A DNA stretch of 64,000 bases from Patagioenas fasciata (GCF_037038585.1 NC_092523.1:33891501-33955500); one strand, 5' to 3'. Shown: positions 27,900 through 42,714, numbered from the stretch's first letter. Translations and numbers: made by a program. Notes: generated by a model not told the origin, from the sequence alone.

Positions 27900-28400
27900 C
27901 TAAGTACCATCTGAGGTGCTATATGGTATTTGAGACAGAAGCCTGCACAGGCCTGGGACATAGAAACAACCTTCAGGGCAGCCATGTCCTGAGGCAGCAG
28001 CACATAAAGGGCAACTCCCCCTCCTTGCCTTCTCAGCCTGTCCTTCCTAAACAGCCTGTGTATCTCCACTGCAGCCCTCCAGCCCTGTAAGCCACCTCAC
28101 TGTGTCTCCATTATCCCAATGAGGTCACAACCCTATAGCTGCACACAGGCTTCTGGCTCCTCCTGTTTGTTCTCCATGCTGCATGCAGCACAGAGGTGTT
28201 TCAGAGAGGCACCCAGGTGTGCCAGTTCCCCAGTACAGACTCAAGAGCTTTCCCCACAAGGCTGTTCTGCAGGCACTTCCTTCTCCATGAGCCTATGCAC
28301 AAAGGGATCCCACTTCAACTCTGCTGCTCTGTTGATTACTGTGTCCCTTCTGTTCCCATCACCTTGGGCCCTCGACCTGCCTACCCAGTTCTTTTAGCCA
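27900..28400 (-). pseudogene. CR1 LINE ORF2 fragment (endonuclease region), decayed
   Basis: Read on the minus strand, this encodes recognisable CR1 ORF2 endonuclease blocks: an M-x-N-K-Q-E-E segment near 28190, an I-x-E-T segment, then the highly typical R-L-F-R-K-D-R...GGGVALYV block at about 28000-28070. In-frame stops and likely frameshifts interrupt it, so it is non-functional. The 28230-28400 part is GC-rich and probably belongs to the sequence just upstream of the endonuclease. No reverse transcriptase or 3' end adjoins it, so this is an internal fragment. The family assignment is from memory of the CR1 consensus. Outer boundaries are approximate. Confidence 0.82.
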
Positions 28401-29530
28401 GCTACAGTTTTTCACACAACTTGTAGAAATTTTGCATCAGTGTCTTAGAGACACTCTTTCAATGAAAAGTTTCAGACATTGGAAAACGGGGACACCCAGA
28501 CTGCAGTGTCTTTAATGTTTTTTTTTTTTTTCTTGAGGCTTTATAATAACTAAAGATCTTCTATAAAAAAACATTTCTTAATGTTTAGAACCCAAGTTTG
28601 ATCCTTCTGCTAGCAAATATATCTGTCAATAAATTTTATCTCATCTTGTTTTTCATCATAGTCTATATTGTAAGAGACTATCAATACATATAAAATATGA
28701 AAAATCTCCAGAAATTTTCTACTTTTCTTTCTTCATATAGATGGGAAATATTTTTTCCTCTACTCTTTCTTGTAGCGTCATTTTGGTTCTAACCCAGCAA
28801 CTACAGCATAGTGTCTGACATAACAGCTAAGACAGTTTAACACAAGCTGCTGGTAAAATAATAATTGGTGGTTAACATTTGTAAAGCCACTTCAAGCTGC
28901 CAAATGGCCAATTCCGCTTAAAACTGTTGGACAATGTGAGTGGAAACATTAAATGCAGCTTTCAAAATCTGAACTGAAGTTATAAAAATGGGTTATAATT
29001 TAATCTTCCACAATTTCTTATCGCTGTTGCCTCTACTGTCAAATTATTACTAAACTCTACAAATATTATACGTTGGTTGTGTAGCCATCGTACATAAATG
29101 GTTCTGTACATAAAAAATTAAAGCCTGCATTATACATATACCTAGCACAGCTCGGTGGTCCTTTCTGAGGTCTGTATTGTATGTTAGGGCCATTTCAAAT
29201 GCAGCTAAATTGCCAGCAAACTATGTTTCAGCCAGTTCCCAAGAGAGCTGTAAGAATCATGGTGATGTCTGTATCCTATCTAGCAAATAGGTTGGAGAAT
29301 ACTTCTTTTATAGAAGATGTATAACCATTTTTCCACTGTAGCTCGCAGTGCAGGAAGCGTGTTTGCTTACTCCTTAGAATAGCACACTGAGCGCAGTCAA
29401 ATATCACACAGAGCTTTCATAATACTCTAGTTTAAAAAGTAATGATAAAGATTCAGTGCTACCACACACTGGGTTGCTGCTTGTACACCTGTTTTGTCAC
29501 TTTTTGAATACTATTATAGAGTTTTCCACA

Positions 29531-29582
29531 GTTTTTTTGTTTTGTTTTAATTTTGGTTTTGTTCTTGGTTTTGTTTTTGTTC
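29531..29582 (+). repeat. G/T-rich simple repeat (GTTTT)
   Basis: Imperfect GTTTT units with one AATTTT interruption. Confidence 0.8.
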
Positions 29583-32500
29583 TGAGAAGGAAGACTAGCA
29601 GCTACTTGATCAACTGGTATCTAGTATATAATTTCTCTTATCAGAAACATAAAATATCCAGTTATTTACTTCTGCAAGTCATCTCTCCTGACTGTGATCT
29701 TTTGAAGATGGAATGCATTTAAACTACAGATGCAAGCGTTATGAGGAGAGAGAACAGAGCTGCACTGTGTGCAAGTCATTAAGTTACTACTTTATTAAAA
29801 TATTTTTGTGGACCCACTCATGGATGCACATTTAAAATGCTAGATTTACAGAATATTGGCTCAGAAAAGATTTGTAACTTCAACTTGGACATCCATCTGT
29901 TTTACCAACAAATTTCTTTTTTAGAAATGTTGTCACTGCTTTATACTTGGCTTTTCTTTGAGCATTGGATTTTGAGACCATGCTGGTTATTAGTCTTACT
30001 TGAAATGAGTGGAGCTTGGCAAGTACATAAATATTATGTGTAAGTTATTGCATGAGAAAAGAAGTGCCTAAAATAAGGTCTTCCCAGATATATTTTAATC
30101 CACATTTGAAAACTATATAGGATTTTTTAAAAACATATTACAAATATAAATTTAAACTTAATGAAGCGACAGAGATCTTCTTTATGGCAAAACTATTCAC
30201 TGAGTTAATGACATCCTTGAACTAAATGAAACACATTTCCAATGATGGCTCTGGCTGGCTCTTTGCAGAGTTTTTCACAAGTAGTGCGCTACTAGCTCTC
30301 AAAAAAATCAGTGGGCAGAATTCTGCTGTCAAATATGCAAATTCAGACTGATTTGATCATTTCATTTCAGAAAAACTTAAAACTAACTCAGGATCCTGAA
30401 GAGTTCATCTCCCTTGGATGTGATTAATTCCAGAGACATGTTTTGCATATAGGTATGATCTGGACCTGAACCAAAGCCTTAATCTGTACACTTTCTAGTC
30501 TAATGGAGAAGGAAAGGGTTCAGAAGATAAAGTTCCTCCAACCTTAATCCCTGTCCATATCAAATATGTAGTCATATTGTGGCTAACAGAAATGCTTTGA
30601 GGACCCTGGACAATTTACGTTTGCTGTGTATCTCTTTCTTCCTTGCAGATCTCCTTACACTGTGTCATTCTGATTAAGCTGACTACAAGGACTGTTTATT
30701 ATTTTCAGTGCATAACTCTTTGTTCTAGTTGGCAGTCATGTACAAGGAAAAGTGTTATGGATTAGCGCTAATGGCTAGGGAAGTACGGATTTTTCCTAAA
30801 TTATCATATAATCTCTCTCTTTTAAAAAATATTTTAATTTAAATATACAGAGTAAGATCTGAGCCAAAACGAAATGTTGCTAATAAACAGGATTCCAACT
30901 GTTGACATAATTAAACTGTCCTCTGAAATACTATAATATTTTATGTGTATAGCAAAAAATAAAAATAATTATTTCACAGACCTGTAGCCCAAACAACTGG
31001 CCAGAAAATTCATATGTGTTCATCTGCTGCAGCTCCCAATAGCATGAGATTTGTGAATACCGGAAATAAATAGACGTCTAAAAGCTCATTGTTTCATAAA
31101 ATGAACATCTGTCCAGGTTATAGAACAGAAAGTGTTCCTACAGTGAAACACTTTAACCTCTGATGTTATACTTATTACAGTAGGTAGCGTATGTCATTTT
31201 GAATTGAGAATTACACGTGCTTCATTTTTGACTTCTTTTTTGTTTGTGCATGTTGTTCTTAAATGGCCAGGGACCAAGAAATGTGGATATCTCATATTGT
31301 GATGGATGAGGTGATTTAAAGGACATTCTCACCCTGTGTCTGCACATCCAAAGAGCAATACAGCTGAGAAACAGGCTGTAGAAACAGTGGATTCTTCTCT
31401 TGACTTTCTGAAAATTCAACATGCACAGATCTAAAAATGCTCCTGCTGTTTGATATTTAAACCAATTTTCTTTGTTAAATAGAAGTTAAAAGTCAAGTAT
31501 GCCAAGAATGTGAACATGAGTTTTAGTAAGAGTTTCTATTTTCATCTAGGCAATATGCTGAAATAATAGGATAGATTTCAATGTAATAAAATTATAGCAC
31601 TTCTGTCTGTTTTTTGAAAAGACTATGGGAGAATAGTAATTATTGATTTTAGGCCTCGTGAAGGACACATTGACAAATGTATGTGACTTAAATCTGAGAA
31701 ACTGCAAAATAGCTTTATTCTCAATAGCTCTGTACTTTCCTCAAAGTTACGGTTAATATGTTGATTAACTCAAGTAAAATCAAGGACGTGAAAGTTTTCC
31801 TCCAATACAATCATAAGACACATAAATGTCATGTAACATAATCACCTATGTTTGTTTTGAATGTACCAGAAGGTGAACACATCCCATAGCAGTACTTTTC
31901 CAGCAAGGATTGTCGCAATTACAGTTCCTCTCTAACATGGAGCCCTTTTTAGAGATGGTCACATAAATGCATAGTAGCACAAACACTGTTCTTTCACTTT
32001 TTCTTTCATGGCTCCTCTGTGCCATAAGAATACAAGTCTATAACTGGAGGGTTCCCTCAGGCTAGTGAATTCACTGTGTTACTTGTATTCATTCTTAAAT
32101 AGAACTGAGAGCAAATAAGTAAATTATATTCACAGAACAGTGAGCTTTGCAGGAGAGGATGACAGGCTTGACAGATTTGTTAACTTATGTGACTGCACCA
32201 ACATTAAATGACATACAAAGTATTGGCCAGTTGGAATTAAAAAATTACGTGAAAGACTGGAAGTAGGTTTAATGGTAATCTTCTGCTAGAGAACATGAGG
32301 ATTTTTTTTTACTCTTTTAGATATTTAACAATTATAATAATTTTAATAGTAATTCTAGTACAACCTCCATAAGACCTTATCGTGTGCTTACAATGTCAAG
32401 AACACAAGTATAGGATATTTATATTATAGTTTCTAAAGATTTCCAGCAGCCATATAAGAAAGACAATCAAATTCACTTTAACTTGACACATGCCATTGGC

Positions 32501-32883
32501 AAAGACACCTATATTTTCTCAACAGAATGACATAAAACCTTCAGGACAAGAAGCTGTCCATCACTCAGTGGAGAACACTGTGATATCCTTTCACATGTCT
32601 ACTAGACTAGGGAATATGAAACATTTTTCTCCAGAGGCTGTCTTTCCCCATATACCATCTAACAGCAATTTGTCAGTAAGAGAAAGAAAGGAAGCAAAAG
32701 AGTTCATCTGAGTGTGGTTAAGGTACCTTCAAATGCCTCATTCCTTCTGTTTATGGGACATCAGTGCTCTGGAAGCAGAGTTCATCTTCTAGAGCCAACA
32801 TGTTTTCTGCTGCTTGTTCTTAAAACTGAGGGAAGAAGAAGTGGAGAAGAAATCAAAGAGCACAGAAGGAAAAAGAATGAAAG

Positions 32884-32957
32884 AAAAAACAAACCAACCA
32901 ACCAACCAAACAGAAACACAACAACAAAAACCAAACCCAAAAGAAAACAAAAACAAG
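32884..32957 (+). repeat. C/A-rich simple repeat (CCAA, ACAA)
   Basis: AACC units followed by ACAACA and AAAC units. The minus-strand open frames over it (32782-32992) are poly-Phe/Val/Leu low-complexity artefacts. Confidence 0.9.
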
Positions 32958-35900
32958 TCAAACAAGCCAGCATAATTTTTGAAGCAATCCATTAATCTAC
33001 TGTCTGTAGAAGTGATATATCTTCAATATCTTCTCCTGGCTCATGTCAGGCTGGACATGACCATGCTGCAGCTCTCTTAAGATTGTTGGAAGCTCAGAAT
33101 TTCTTACAGCTCTGTCCTTATAAATACCACCATTCTTTTGAAAATAGGTTTGCTTTTCTGACCTTTTAGCAAAATCTACTAGACACAAAGTTGGCTGTAC
33201 TAAGTGTTAGGGTTTTTAAATTAACCTCTCAATCCAGCTTAGTATTAATGAGATTAAAAAAAAAAATAAAAATAATCACTTCGCTCAGAAAAGGATCTGT
33301 GAAATCTAGGTGGATTTCTACAGCAAGCACTGATCTTACAGTATAGCAAGGCAAAGCACCATCAACAAACAGTATATAGTGCCTAAAAGATGTTTAAAAT
33401 AAGCACTTAACCAGGAATTGTTTTAGAAATGTCTTGTAGAGGGAGCAGCAGGTCTCTGTCATCCATTTCTCTGGTATTCTGCATGAGTTTTTTCCACTTA
33501 GAATGTCAATTCATTTATGCACACCAAGTTCAGCTTAGAACGGGAAATATTTCTGCTTTCTATAAAAAACATTATTTTAATTTTTTTAACCTTTTCCAGG
33601 AAAAGGTTGAGATGTCTGGTTTTTTACCCTTGAAATTGCTTCAAAGGTATGGTCAGAACTTTGTATGAGTGAATCTGTTGGGGTGCTTTTACTCACTCTT
33701 AAGCACACTTAAGTGCAAATAATTCAGTTTGCAGAATAGTTTACAAGGAAACAAGTTATGCATAATTTCTTAGTTTTGGAGACTGCATTGTAATGAATTA
33801 GAATGTTGGAACTCAAAAAGATGCTATGCTCAAATTAAAAAAAAAAAATAGCATAGCAAAAAAAAAAAGGTTTTTTTTGCATTCATGCTGCTTTTTCTGA
33901 TTTTTTAAAAATTTTTTTTATTTTAAAAATTCTGAAGCAGTTTATTATAGCAACATTTTAAATAGCCAAAAGGTAATATTTTAATTCTGTTGCTTCTCAG
34001 AGTTGTCTTCTAGAAAAGCATTGCTTTGAAATCACTACACTCTAGTCATTTTTTCTTGGGATGAAGTGACTAAAATAATAAAATGCAGCAATTACTGCTA
34101 ATGGAGATTTGCAAGTGTCTTCCTTGAAGAACCTGATTGTGTGCAAAAATAATGAGTTTGACAAATAAAAAATACAGGATGTATTCATGATGGTTTGAAA
34201 ATTTTACTAGGCCTCTGTCATTGGCTTTTTTGGGGCTGGGGATTCCCTCTCTTCATTTGTATGAAGATTAATAGTCTCACTGATCAAGGTGCTGTAGGGA
34301 ACACTGAAAGATCACTATATAGTAACTGGTGTTCTCAGTGAATCATTTTATATATAAACAATAGGATTATCACATTAAAAATACTAATGCACTCATTTAA
34401 TACTACAAATCGTAGTCCAAGTACTCTGTATTTGTATGACTAACTGAAGGTGCTGTGAGGCTAATTTGTAACTTGAACTCATGGATAGGGTGATTTTTAG
34501 ATCTTAAATCTTATATTAACTATAATAAAATTTACATTAAAATTTAAATTTTCATTTTGAACTAGAGGTGATAGTGATTTCAATAATCTTCCCTACTTAT
34601 GGAAGGACAAATGCATAGCAGTCCATACTTCTTTTCCACAATATAACTAAGATTATTTCCAGCCATTCATGGCCCTTATTTGTTCAACAGTCATCATTAC
34701 ATGTCTATTTGAATTTATTCAATTATTGTTTGTAAATTCATTAGAAAGCAAACTGATACAAGCAACAGATACAGATCAAAATGTTACTAACTGTGTGTAC
34801 ATATTCACAGAAAACAATGTCAGCATGTTAAACCCATGAAACTACCATGCTGAGCTTTAGCTCCTGGATGCATTTGTGGCAGGAAGATGCAGAAAGACCT
34901 TCTCCACTTCCCTCCTGCCCCCAGGGAACTGTGTTTTAGAAAGTATCTCCACAGGAGAGAAGCAAGAGCAGCCATGTTCACTGTGAAAAGGCAGTCTCTA
35001 ATGCTTGGATTCTATCATTTCTCAATAGCAAACCAGATGTTGAACAAATGTTCATGCAATCAGTTAGTATTACAGTCCTCATTATTACCATAAAATGCAG
35101 AAATATAATTTCTATGTCATTTAAGGATAACAGAATTTTATCATTCTTTGGTGATTAGCATCCTGTGCATTTTAGGCTATTTTGCTCACTCAGAGACAGG
35201 TAGAAAAGGGAGGAGAACTTCGTTGCCATAAAAAAATTATTAATTTTTGTATGCTAAATGTCAATTATCTATCTGAAGACAGCAATGAAAGTATAGTAAT
35301 AAATCAATTAAGTGTTTCTTCTTAACTGTATACTGTTAGATACAATAACCTATGTAACAGTGAGAATACAGATTTTTGTCCACAGAATGGTTATAAATAC
35401 AAAATTTGCAGATACTGGAGAAAGAGAAATATGGGGAAAAGCTGAGAAAAGGAGGAATACAAATACAAGGCAAGAGTATACCTTCATAGGACAAAAAGGA
35501 ATTAAAAGTTGCACAGTGAGGCACTGGCAAAATCCAGTCCTGTGCCTTCCACTTAGTGCTGGTCCCATTTCAGATTGTAAATAACTGAACATCTACATTT
35601 CCTTCTAGAGATGCGGTGAAGGGTAGATTCTCTGACTTTTATAAAATATATTTAGAGATTTGTGTGAAGGTTCTCACATTTTTATGTATTGTTTTTTCTT
35701 CTTTTTGTCTACCAGAAAGTAAACTAAGAGCTTGGTATGGAACACAGAACTACAGCATTAATTCCATGAAAACTTATGGACTAGAACTGATTAAATAAAC
35801 CAAGCCAGCTGCTGCATATTGGCACAAAATATTGGACTCTAGTGTGTCTTTTGTCCACGGAACACAATCACATTCCCTTTGGTAGAGGGAAATAGTAAGA

Positions 35901-37996
35901 AGCTAACATCTGATTCCTGTCTTCATATTAGCTGTTTGATTAATAAGAGCTGAACCTCAGTTATGCTTGCCTAAAGATACTGAGCAACTAGCATGCCAAC
36001 AGCTTTCTTATATCCTTTCCAAACAGATCTTGTAGCAAAAGCGTACTGTGTCCTATAGGACAGGATTTACTAAAAGGGAACATTAACTAAGGAACAATGC
36101 CATATTATTTTTGCTTTTAGCACCCATAATTTAATTTTAATGTATCTACTCCAGGAGAACATATTCCTCTTTGACAAAGTCTTTTCTCCCTACACTAGGA
36201 CTCTCATTCTCTTACAGTGTTTTTTGTTTGTTTGTTTGTCTCAGCATCCAGTCATATGAAGGAGTTTTGCCATGTTGTCACTTTTACCATCTATTTTACC
36301 CCCTGTTCTTCCCACTTTAGGGAGTTGTTCAGCACTATGGAGCAAGTTCTTATTCTGACCAATGCTTGCTTGTCAGTGATACTGTCTCCAACTTGGTCTG
36401 ATGCTCAGACAATTAACTATCAGAGTAAAGGTCTGATGACCAAGCTGAGGTAGATACTTTGTTGGCACTGCTGAAATTGTTCCTGCTTTGTACATCTGAC
36501 TTTCATACATCTACTGAAAATCTTATAACTGTTTCTTCTTATCCTGGAAGAAAAAGGTTGAATGTGCTTGTTCATTTGTTTGACTTGGCAGTTTGGCATA
36601 AGTTTTGAATTCCATGAAGACTTTAAAGAAACTTTTTCAGGAAACTTTCTGCAAACATTAAAAGTGTAACCACTGTTCCTTAAGTCAAACTAAAGGTGTT
36701 TCCTTTTTTCTCACTCTGTGTGCTACAATCTGTTAGTAAAGGCATATTGGGGTGAGGTTGATCCCCCAGAAGGAAGGGGAGATGACTCTGTTCCTCATAA
36801 GCAATTGAGCAGCACCAAAAAAGAGCAAGCACTGGCCAAGAGGAAGACCAGCCACAGGAAAGCATCAAGAAGGAGAGAACTTGCAGCTGCAGCAGGGACT
36901 GAGATGTCTGAGAAGAACAGAAAATGGATCAGGCCTAAGAAATTGGGAGAAGAGGACCACAGGAGACTATCAAAGTCCTTGAAGTGACTGAAATCAATCC
37001 TGGAAAAAAAGGATCTGTCTTGAAAATACAAAAAAGGCAGGGAGAAACTGGTTTATTTATTTATTATTATTCTCTGTCTAAGTGGTTTTCTTCATTGAAT
37101 TCACTGTAAGGAGAAGGTTAATAGATCTGTTTTAAAGCTCTGGCTAACTCAACTTCATGCCACACCAAATTTACAGGAAGCTTGACCTTGTTAATAAAAT
37201 ATACCTAAAAAGGTTGTAAAGAACTGACACCGTCCTCTTCCAGATGCTGAAATTTATTAAAAAAATCCTCTTGGAATTTCCTAAAATATGAATTCATGTC
37301 TATCAGAAATAACTATAATAACAGCAGATACTACGATTACCCACTGGTGGTTGTGACTGACACAATTTAATACCAGAGTTTGAAGAAGTATTTTTACACG
37401 TTACAAAAAAACTTCTTTCTGCATCATGGACTGACCAGTTTTATTTCACACAAATGAAGGCTGTTAGCTTGGGTTTACATATCTCTCCAAAGAGTAAAGG
37501 ATTCTCAGATCTTTTGGGAAAGCCCTTCTGCTGTTACGTTGCAAAATGCATTAATCTATTAAAGCAGACCTTTTTGTGGTCATATATGCTAACAGCTAAA
37601 GTGGCTCTCTGAGGAGCTCAAGCCGTCTTTCACTTTTAAAACAGTCGAAGGAAGCTTTTCACTTGCAAAACTAAATAGAGATGTTTCTGAAATTAAAGTA
37701 GGAAAATCCTGGAGGCTTTAGCTGAGATGTTGAAGACACTTTTTTCCATTTTACAAGGTTAATGTTTAAAAAATAAGGTGAATATTCCCTAATAGACCAA
37801 AGTAAAGAAAAGTAAAGGCACTGTTTGGTGCTGTCTGAAGCTGAGGCCACCACACCACTTGCTCACCACTTGTATCCTTTTCATAATAAACTTCAGGTCA
37901 GGTTTTGCAACATAGGATAAATATGCTGCATCTGTGTACTGACATACAGTGATAGTACAGAATCTCTTCTTTCTGGCATCTCTTCAGGATAAGGAT

Positions 37997-38040
37997 TATA
38001 TATATATATGTATATTTATACACACACATACATATATACT
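37997..38040 (+). repeat. AT/AC-rich dinucleotide microsatellite
   Basis: Compound (TA)n, TGTATATT and (CA)n tract; imperfect. Confidence 0.85.
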
Positions 38041-41000
38041 CATTGAGATAATTATCCCACCTTTCTTTGGGTGCCTTCTTTATTTTTAGCTTCCTAAGCA
38101 GAAGTGTTGACTTCTGATTTGCTAAATTTTGTTAAATAATGAAGTATGTTGGTACACTAAAAACCTGTACCTAAAAAAAGATGAAGAACTCTGGAGTAAG
38201 GTTCAGAAGGAGAACAAGCAAAGTTTTTACTGAATATTTCAAAGGATACTATCTTTAGCTGTCTATATTTAGCTTTTCAGCTTGCTTAGAAGCTTTTTTT
38301 GTAAGACTCCCTCTAACATTTAAACAAAGATAGAAAGAAGTACAAGAAAAATATAGCCATTATAAAAGCAAAGGAGCTCCAGTAGCCAAGATATTATATA
38401 CTTAGTATTATGAGACTAAGGTTTTATTTTGTTTTCAAATCTGTTTTATTGTCACACAGAGAAACGGTTCCCATTTTTTATACTGGAGGTATCGAACTTG
38501 ATTTTACAAATCGTGTTTGGATTACCAGGGTGAGTAGTTAGGATATTTCTGAGTCATAACAAAAATCAATGGGTACAAATACATCGGATTAGGTATCATA
38601 ACATAGCTTTTATATGCTACCATACTGAAATTATAATAATACAAAATCCAATACTTTTGACAGCAAGTATTGGGTTTAGTATTATATTTCATTGTACTGG
38701 ACAGCTTTTTCTGGTGCTGCATGTTAAATAAGAACCCTGAGCGATAAGTTCAGAAGAAAAATGTAGGTACTGAAAGTCAACAGCATTTATGTATTTCTTT
38801 CCTATTAACTCATGCCAGAGCCTCATTGTTCTTTGACTGCATTTGTTGATAAACAGACAGTTTAGACTTAAGCAATAGAAAAATACATGCTTTCTGAAAA
38901 ATTCCACACCACTCGTCATGAAAGAAAAATCCAGAGAAAGAGAAGTAGCTAAAACAAGGTGGAGAGAAATAATAATTCAATAATTAAATTATGAGATACA
39001 GTCAATACACAGAGCCACTTACTTGCTCACTTAGAATACTTCAACTTATCTGATGTCAGTGGAATAAGCTAAATCATTATTTTAGCCAACTTCTTCCAGT
39101 CAAAAGCCTGCTTCTAAGGATGCAATGGTTTGGCAAATTCATCAGCATGCTAAATTACATGTCTCCGTGTAAGTGAGCTCTTAGTAAAGAACTTGATTTA
39201 ATACTCTTAAGATAAAAGGCACAAATCCAAACCCCATTTCATTTCTAATAAGCATTGAATATAAAAGTAATGAATTTGCTAATTAACTAATCAAGAGGAT
39301 ATTGTAATATTTTGGAGTTGTATGTCAGTATTTGCTAAAGAGAAGGAAGGTCCTGTAAGAGGTTAACCTTAGTTATGCAGGCTCATCAGGGTACTTTGTA
39401 GAAGTACCTGAAGTCTTCTATGTTGTCAAAGAGTAATCATACCTGACTATTTCTCTTACTATGTTCTCTCAAGTAACTATTGATTAAAAATTTTATTCTG
39501 TGCTGTGTGAAAAATGTCATCATGAAAGGAAAAAAAAAAAAGGCAACAAGCAATAAATTAATTCCCCTTCTCATTTTGACTTCTAGAGCCTGGTCAAACC
39601 ATGGCTAACATCTGTGCAAGATCTATCATTCAGTCTGAAGGCAAAAAAATAGTTAAGATTTATTGGGGTGATATTCATTAACTGCAAGTGTAACAGTATA
39701 TGCAAGCCAAGAGTCCTGTTTCCGTATTCTGTCATAAGCAGTAAATATTGATTGACCCGTTTATGGAGGATATTCCAAACATTTCATACTATGAAGAGCT
39801 TAGGTAGGGTTACAGTTCTTGTTTTAAACATTCTATTTAAAGTTATTTAAACCATTGTAATGTTTTTAAACACCATCATGCATCCTGTAGCAGAATAACT
39901 AGAGGATGCATCAGTACTTCTCATATCGCTGAATACTGTAAAAGTATCAGCATTAATTTAGAATAGCTTTGGTTTTTTGCCTGCAGTAAAGTCACAGTGT
40001 ATATTTGAGGCTGCCCAGAAGAAATACTTAAAAAACCCTCAGGTCTTTATTTGTCTGAAGAATTAAAGGAATAATGAGTTCAGAATATATTTTTTTAAGT
40101 TATATAAGGTCTTTATAGTCAATTTTTCTCTGTTATTTCATCTGTACTGCCAGTTGCTTTTGTGATGAAGAAGTTAAATTGTACAAAGATAAGGATCCTG
40201 GGGACCCTTAAAATAAATGAAAATATTTTTATGGTCATTCAAATGCCATAAATGTTAAAGTTTCTCTTAAGATCTCTATAGACTATTGCAAAGGGGATAG
40301 CATTAGAGAACTGAGAAACTTTTTTCTCCAAATCCATTGTAGTTCTGTTAGAGCACTAGAAATTAGATCCTTTGGAAATAAAAGAAATATAGGAAAAAGT
40401 TTAGGTGCAGAGAAATTATATATTTCCCCCAACTTTTTGGTACAAATTAAAATACAGATATTACCTAAGGTATAACAAAGTCTTCATTCCTTCTCCTTTA
40501 ATATAAAATTTCAAGTGTAACCTGCAGTCAGGAGACTAGTTTAAAATATGCATCTCATATTAGCAAACAAATATTATTTCTGAGTGAAGTATACTATATA
40601 GGTGCTAAAATTTGATAATTAATTACCTGAATGAATCAGGAGAATAGTGCATAAACTACCTAATTCATTAATAATCTATCCTGTATCTTATATCTAGATT
40701 GATGTTTTTTTAAATAATACAGAGGGAGAAAATATACTAATGCTTCTATGTTTTTGACAGACTTAAATTGCCAGGGCTATAATTTTAATTGCTTGCTGCA
40801 GCAATCCCGAATAGATTTCTCACACCAACATGCTCTAAGAAACTTGTCTGAAACCTAAATTGTTGCTTTGTCGTATTTTGAATTTACTTGACAGTCAGGG
40901 TAACCAATTTAGGTTTAATTTGTATTCCTTACTGCATTTTTACCCCAGCGTGGAAGGTGCAGAACCCTGCAGTTGGTGTGGTGCTCACCAAATTGCAAGG

Positions 41001-42714
41001 ATACGTGCTAAGAAAAGGATTCTGCTGGCAGGCTGCAGATATACACAGACATGGGAAGACAGTGTAGGTGTTCCAGGGTTGGACTACAACAGTCTATTCT
41101 GGTCCAATAACTGGAGTAAATTTCTCAGGTTTTATACATTTTTTTATAGAGGAAAGGAACTACATATCATGGGATCTTACCCTCTCTTAATCAGAACTGT
41201 TGTTTTCCCATTTCCCTTTCATAAAGAGGAATAGACAAACATTAGACAGGTATTGAGATCCTTAGCCTTGCTGCCATGTGTATGCAAGTTCCACTTCTTT
41301 GTCCTTCTCTTTGTTTCCAGTGCTAAATGCAATTCTGATGCTATAGAAGACCAAGAGTTCTTGATACCATCAGTTAATTTAATGGACAGAACTCACTATT
41401 ACTGCAATTAAAATCACACTTATTCTAGTGAATTCCCCATGTTATTTGATACCGTTTCACTTGTCCTCCAGTGGTCTGGGACCACCCAATTTCTGGATTT
41501 TTGCTGTAGCACAAAAGAGAAAATGAAGAAATGAGATGGAGGCAGGAAGAACTGGAGGCAGCTGGGTCTCTGAAAATGACACTATGGAATATCCCCTAAA
41601 AATACTCGAACTGCTAAGGTGGAAGTGTAACATGAGAACCTTCTCACCTTTTTAAAGGAACCTGGGACAAAAAAAAAAAAAGAGGAAAGAAGGGAGGAAA
41701 AAGGCTTCTGGTATAAACGTAAAAGATTTTGGCTTGTAAAGCAGTAAGAAAAGACATGCAATGACGGAATAAATAAGAAAAGGAAGAAAATGAATAGAGG
41801 AATAGAGAATGGGTAGAGGAAGGGAGAGTAAATACATGCTTAACTTTATATAAGAAATATTTTCTTTAGTGCTGTTTTCCAGTTTCCTGGCAGAAGTCCT
41901 ACCATTGCTGATTTTAGGAGAAAGAACTGGGAAGCTTGTTTTAAGAACTCATTTCTTTAGCTTTGCTCTCTACTCTGAACTCTGTAGTCAAATGTGGGAT
42001 TAACTGAATGACCACCTATACTGTTCTTAGTCATAACAGGAAAAAAATTGATTATTTTGTATACTTAAGAGTTTTTTTAACTTCTTTTTCTTCCCATGAA
42101 GAATTCCATGGATAAATTCAGCCATAAAATCCTGTTACATGAAACTGTGACTTTCAAAGAGATTCAGGAAATGGATTTCAAATTTGCGATATTATATACA
42201 GTATAGAAGTCTGCTCTCAGTTATGTGGTTGCACCTTCACTCTCCTGTTTTCTCCTACTTGTTTTCTCAAGGGGAAAGGATTTGGCTGTATAATAACATT
42301 TTCCAGCACTGATCCTGACTGATCTATGAGATTTTGTGCAAATACAAAACTAAATTATATTTCACAAGCATCCCTCTTAGCCTTTTTCCACTTTCCCCCT
42401 TCCATTTGTTTTAGTTTCCGAACTGTATTATTAATTTTATTTATCTGAGCAGTGATATTACTGTGATAGTACCATTTTTGTCCTTGCATTTGTTTCCAAT
42501 CTTTAATGCAAATACAGCTGAAGGGGTGAAAAAGTACCCTTAGCTGATCCTGCTGCGATGCAGTTCAGTAGCATGATCCTCTGACATCAGCAGTATTGTT
42601 ATTCTAATCAGTTTCATACAGCTTGCTGAACTGTGATGACAACCTTAGCGTTCTGTGACATCTAGGCAACACCTTGTTGGAAAACAGACTGTTCTGCAGG
42701 ATTTTTTTCCCTCC

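Larger units (their letters stand above)
28401..42714. other. Non-coding DNA, presumed deep intron
   Basis: Mostly AT-rich, with the simple repeats listed and a small hairpin at 33822-33858. A Lys/Arg-rich frame (GTG start, 36718-36987) and a 124-codon frame from a TTG (40860-41234) have no recognised similarity. Confidence 0.5.

Noticed and set aside
32782..32995. Overlapping open frames on both strands
   Set aside because: Low-complexity products of the CCAA/ACAA repeat.
40860..41234. 124-codon + strand frame
   Set aside because: Begins at TTG, has no recognised domain, and its length is plausible by chance in 64 kb of AT-rich DNA with a GC-richer patch.
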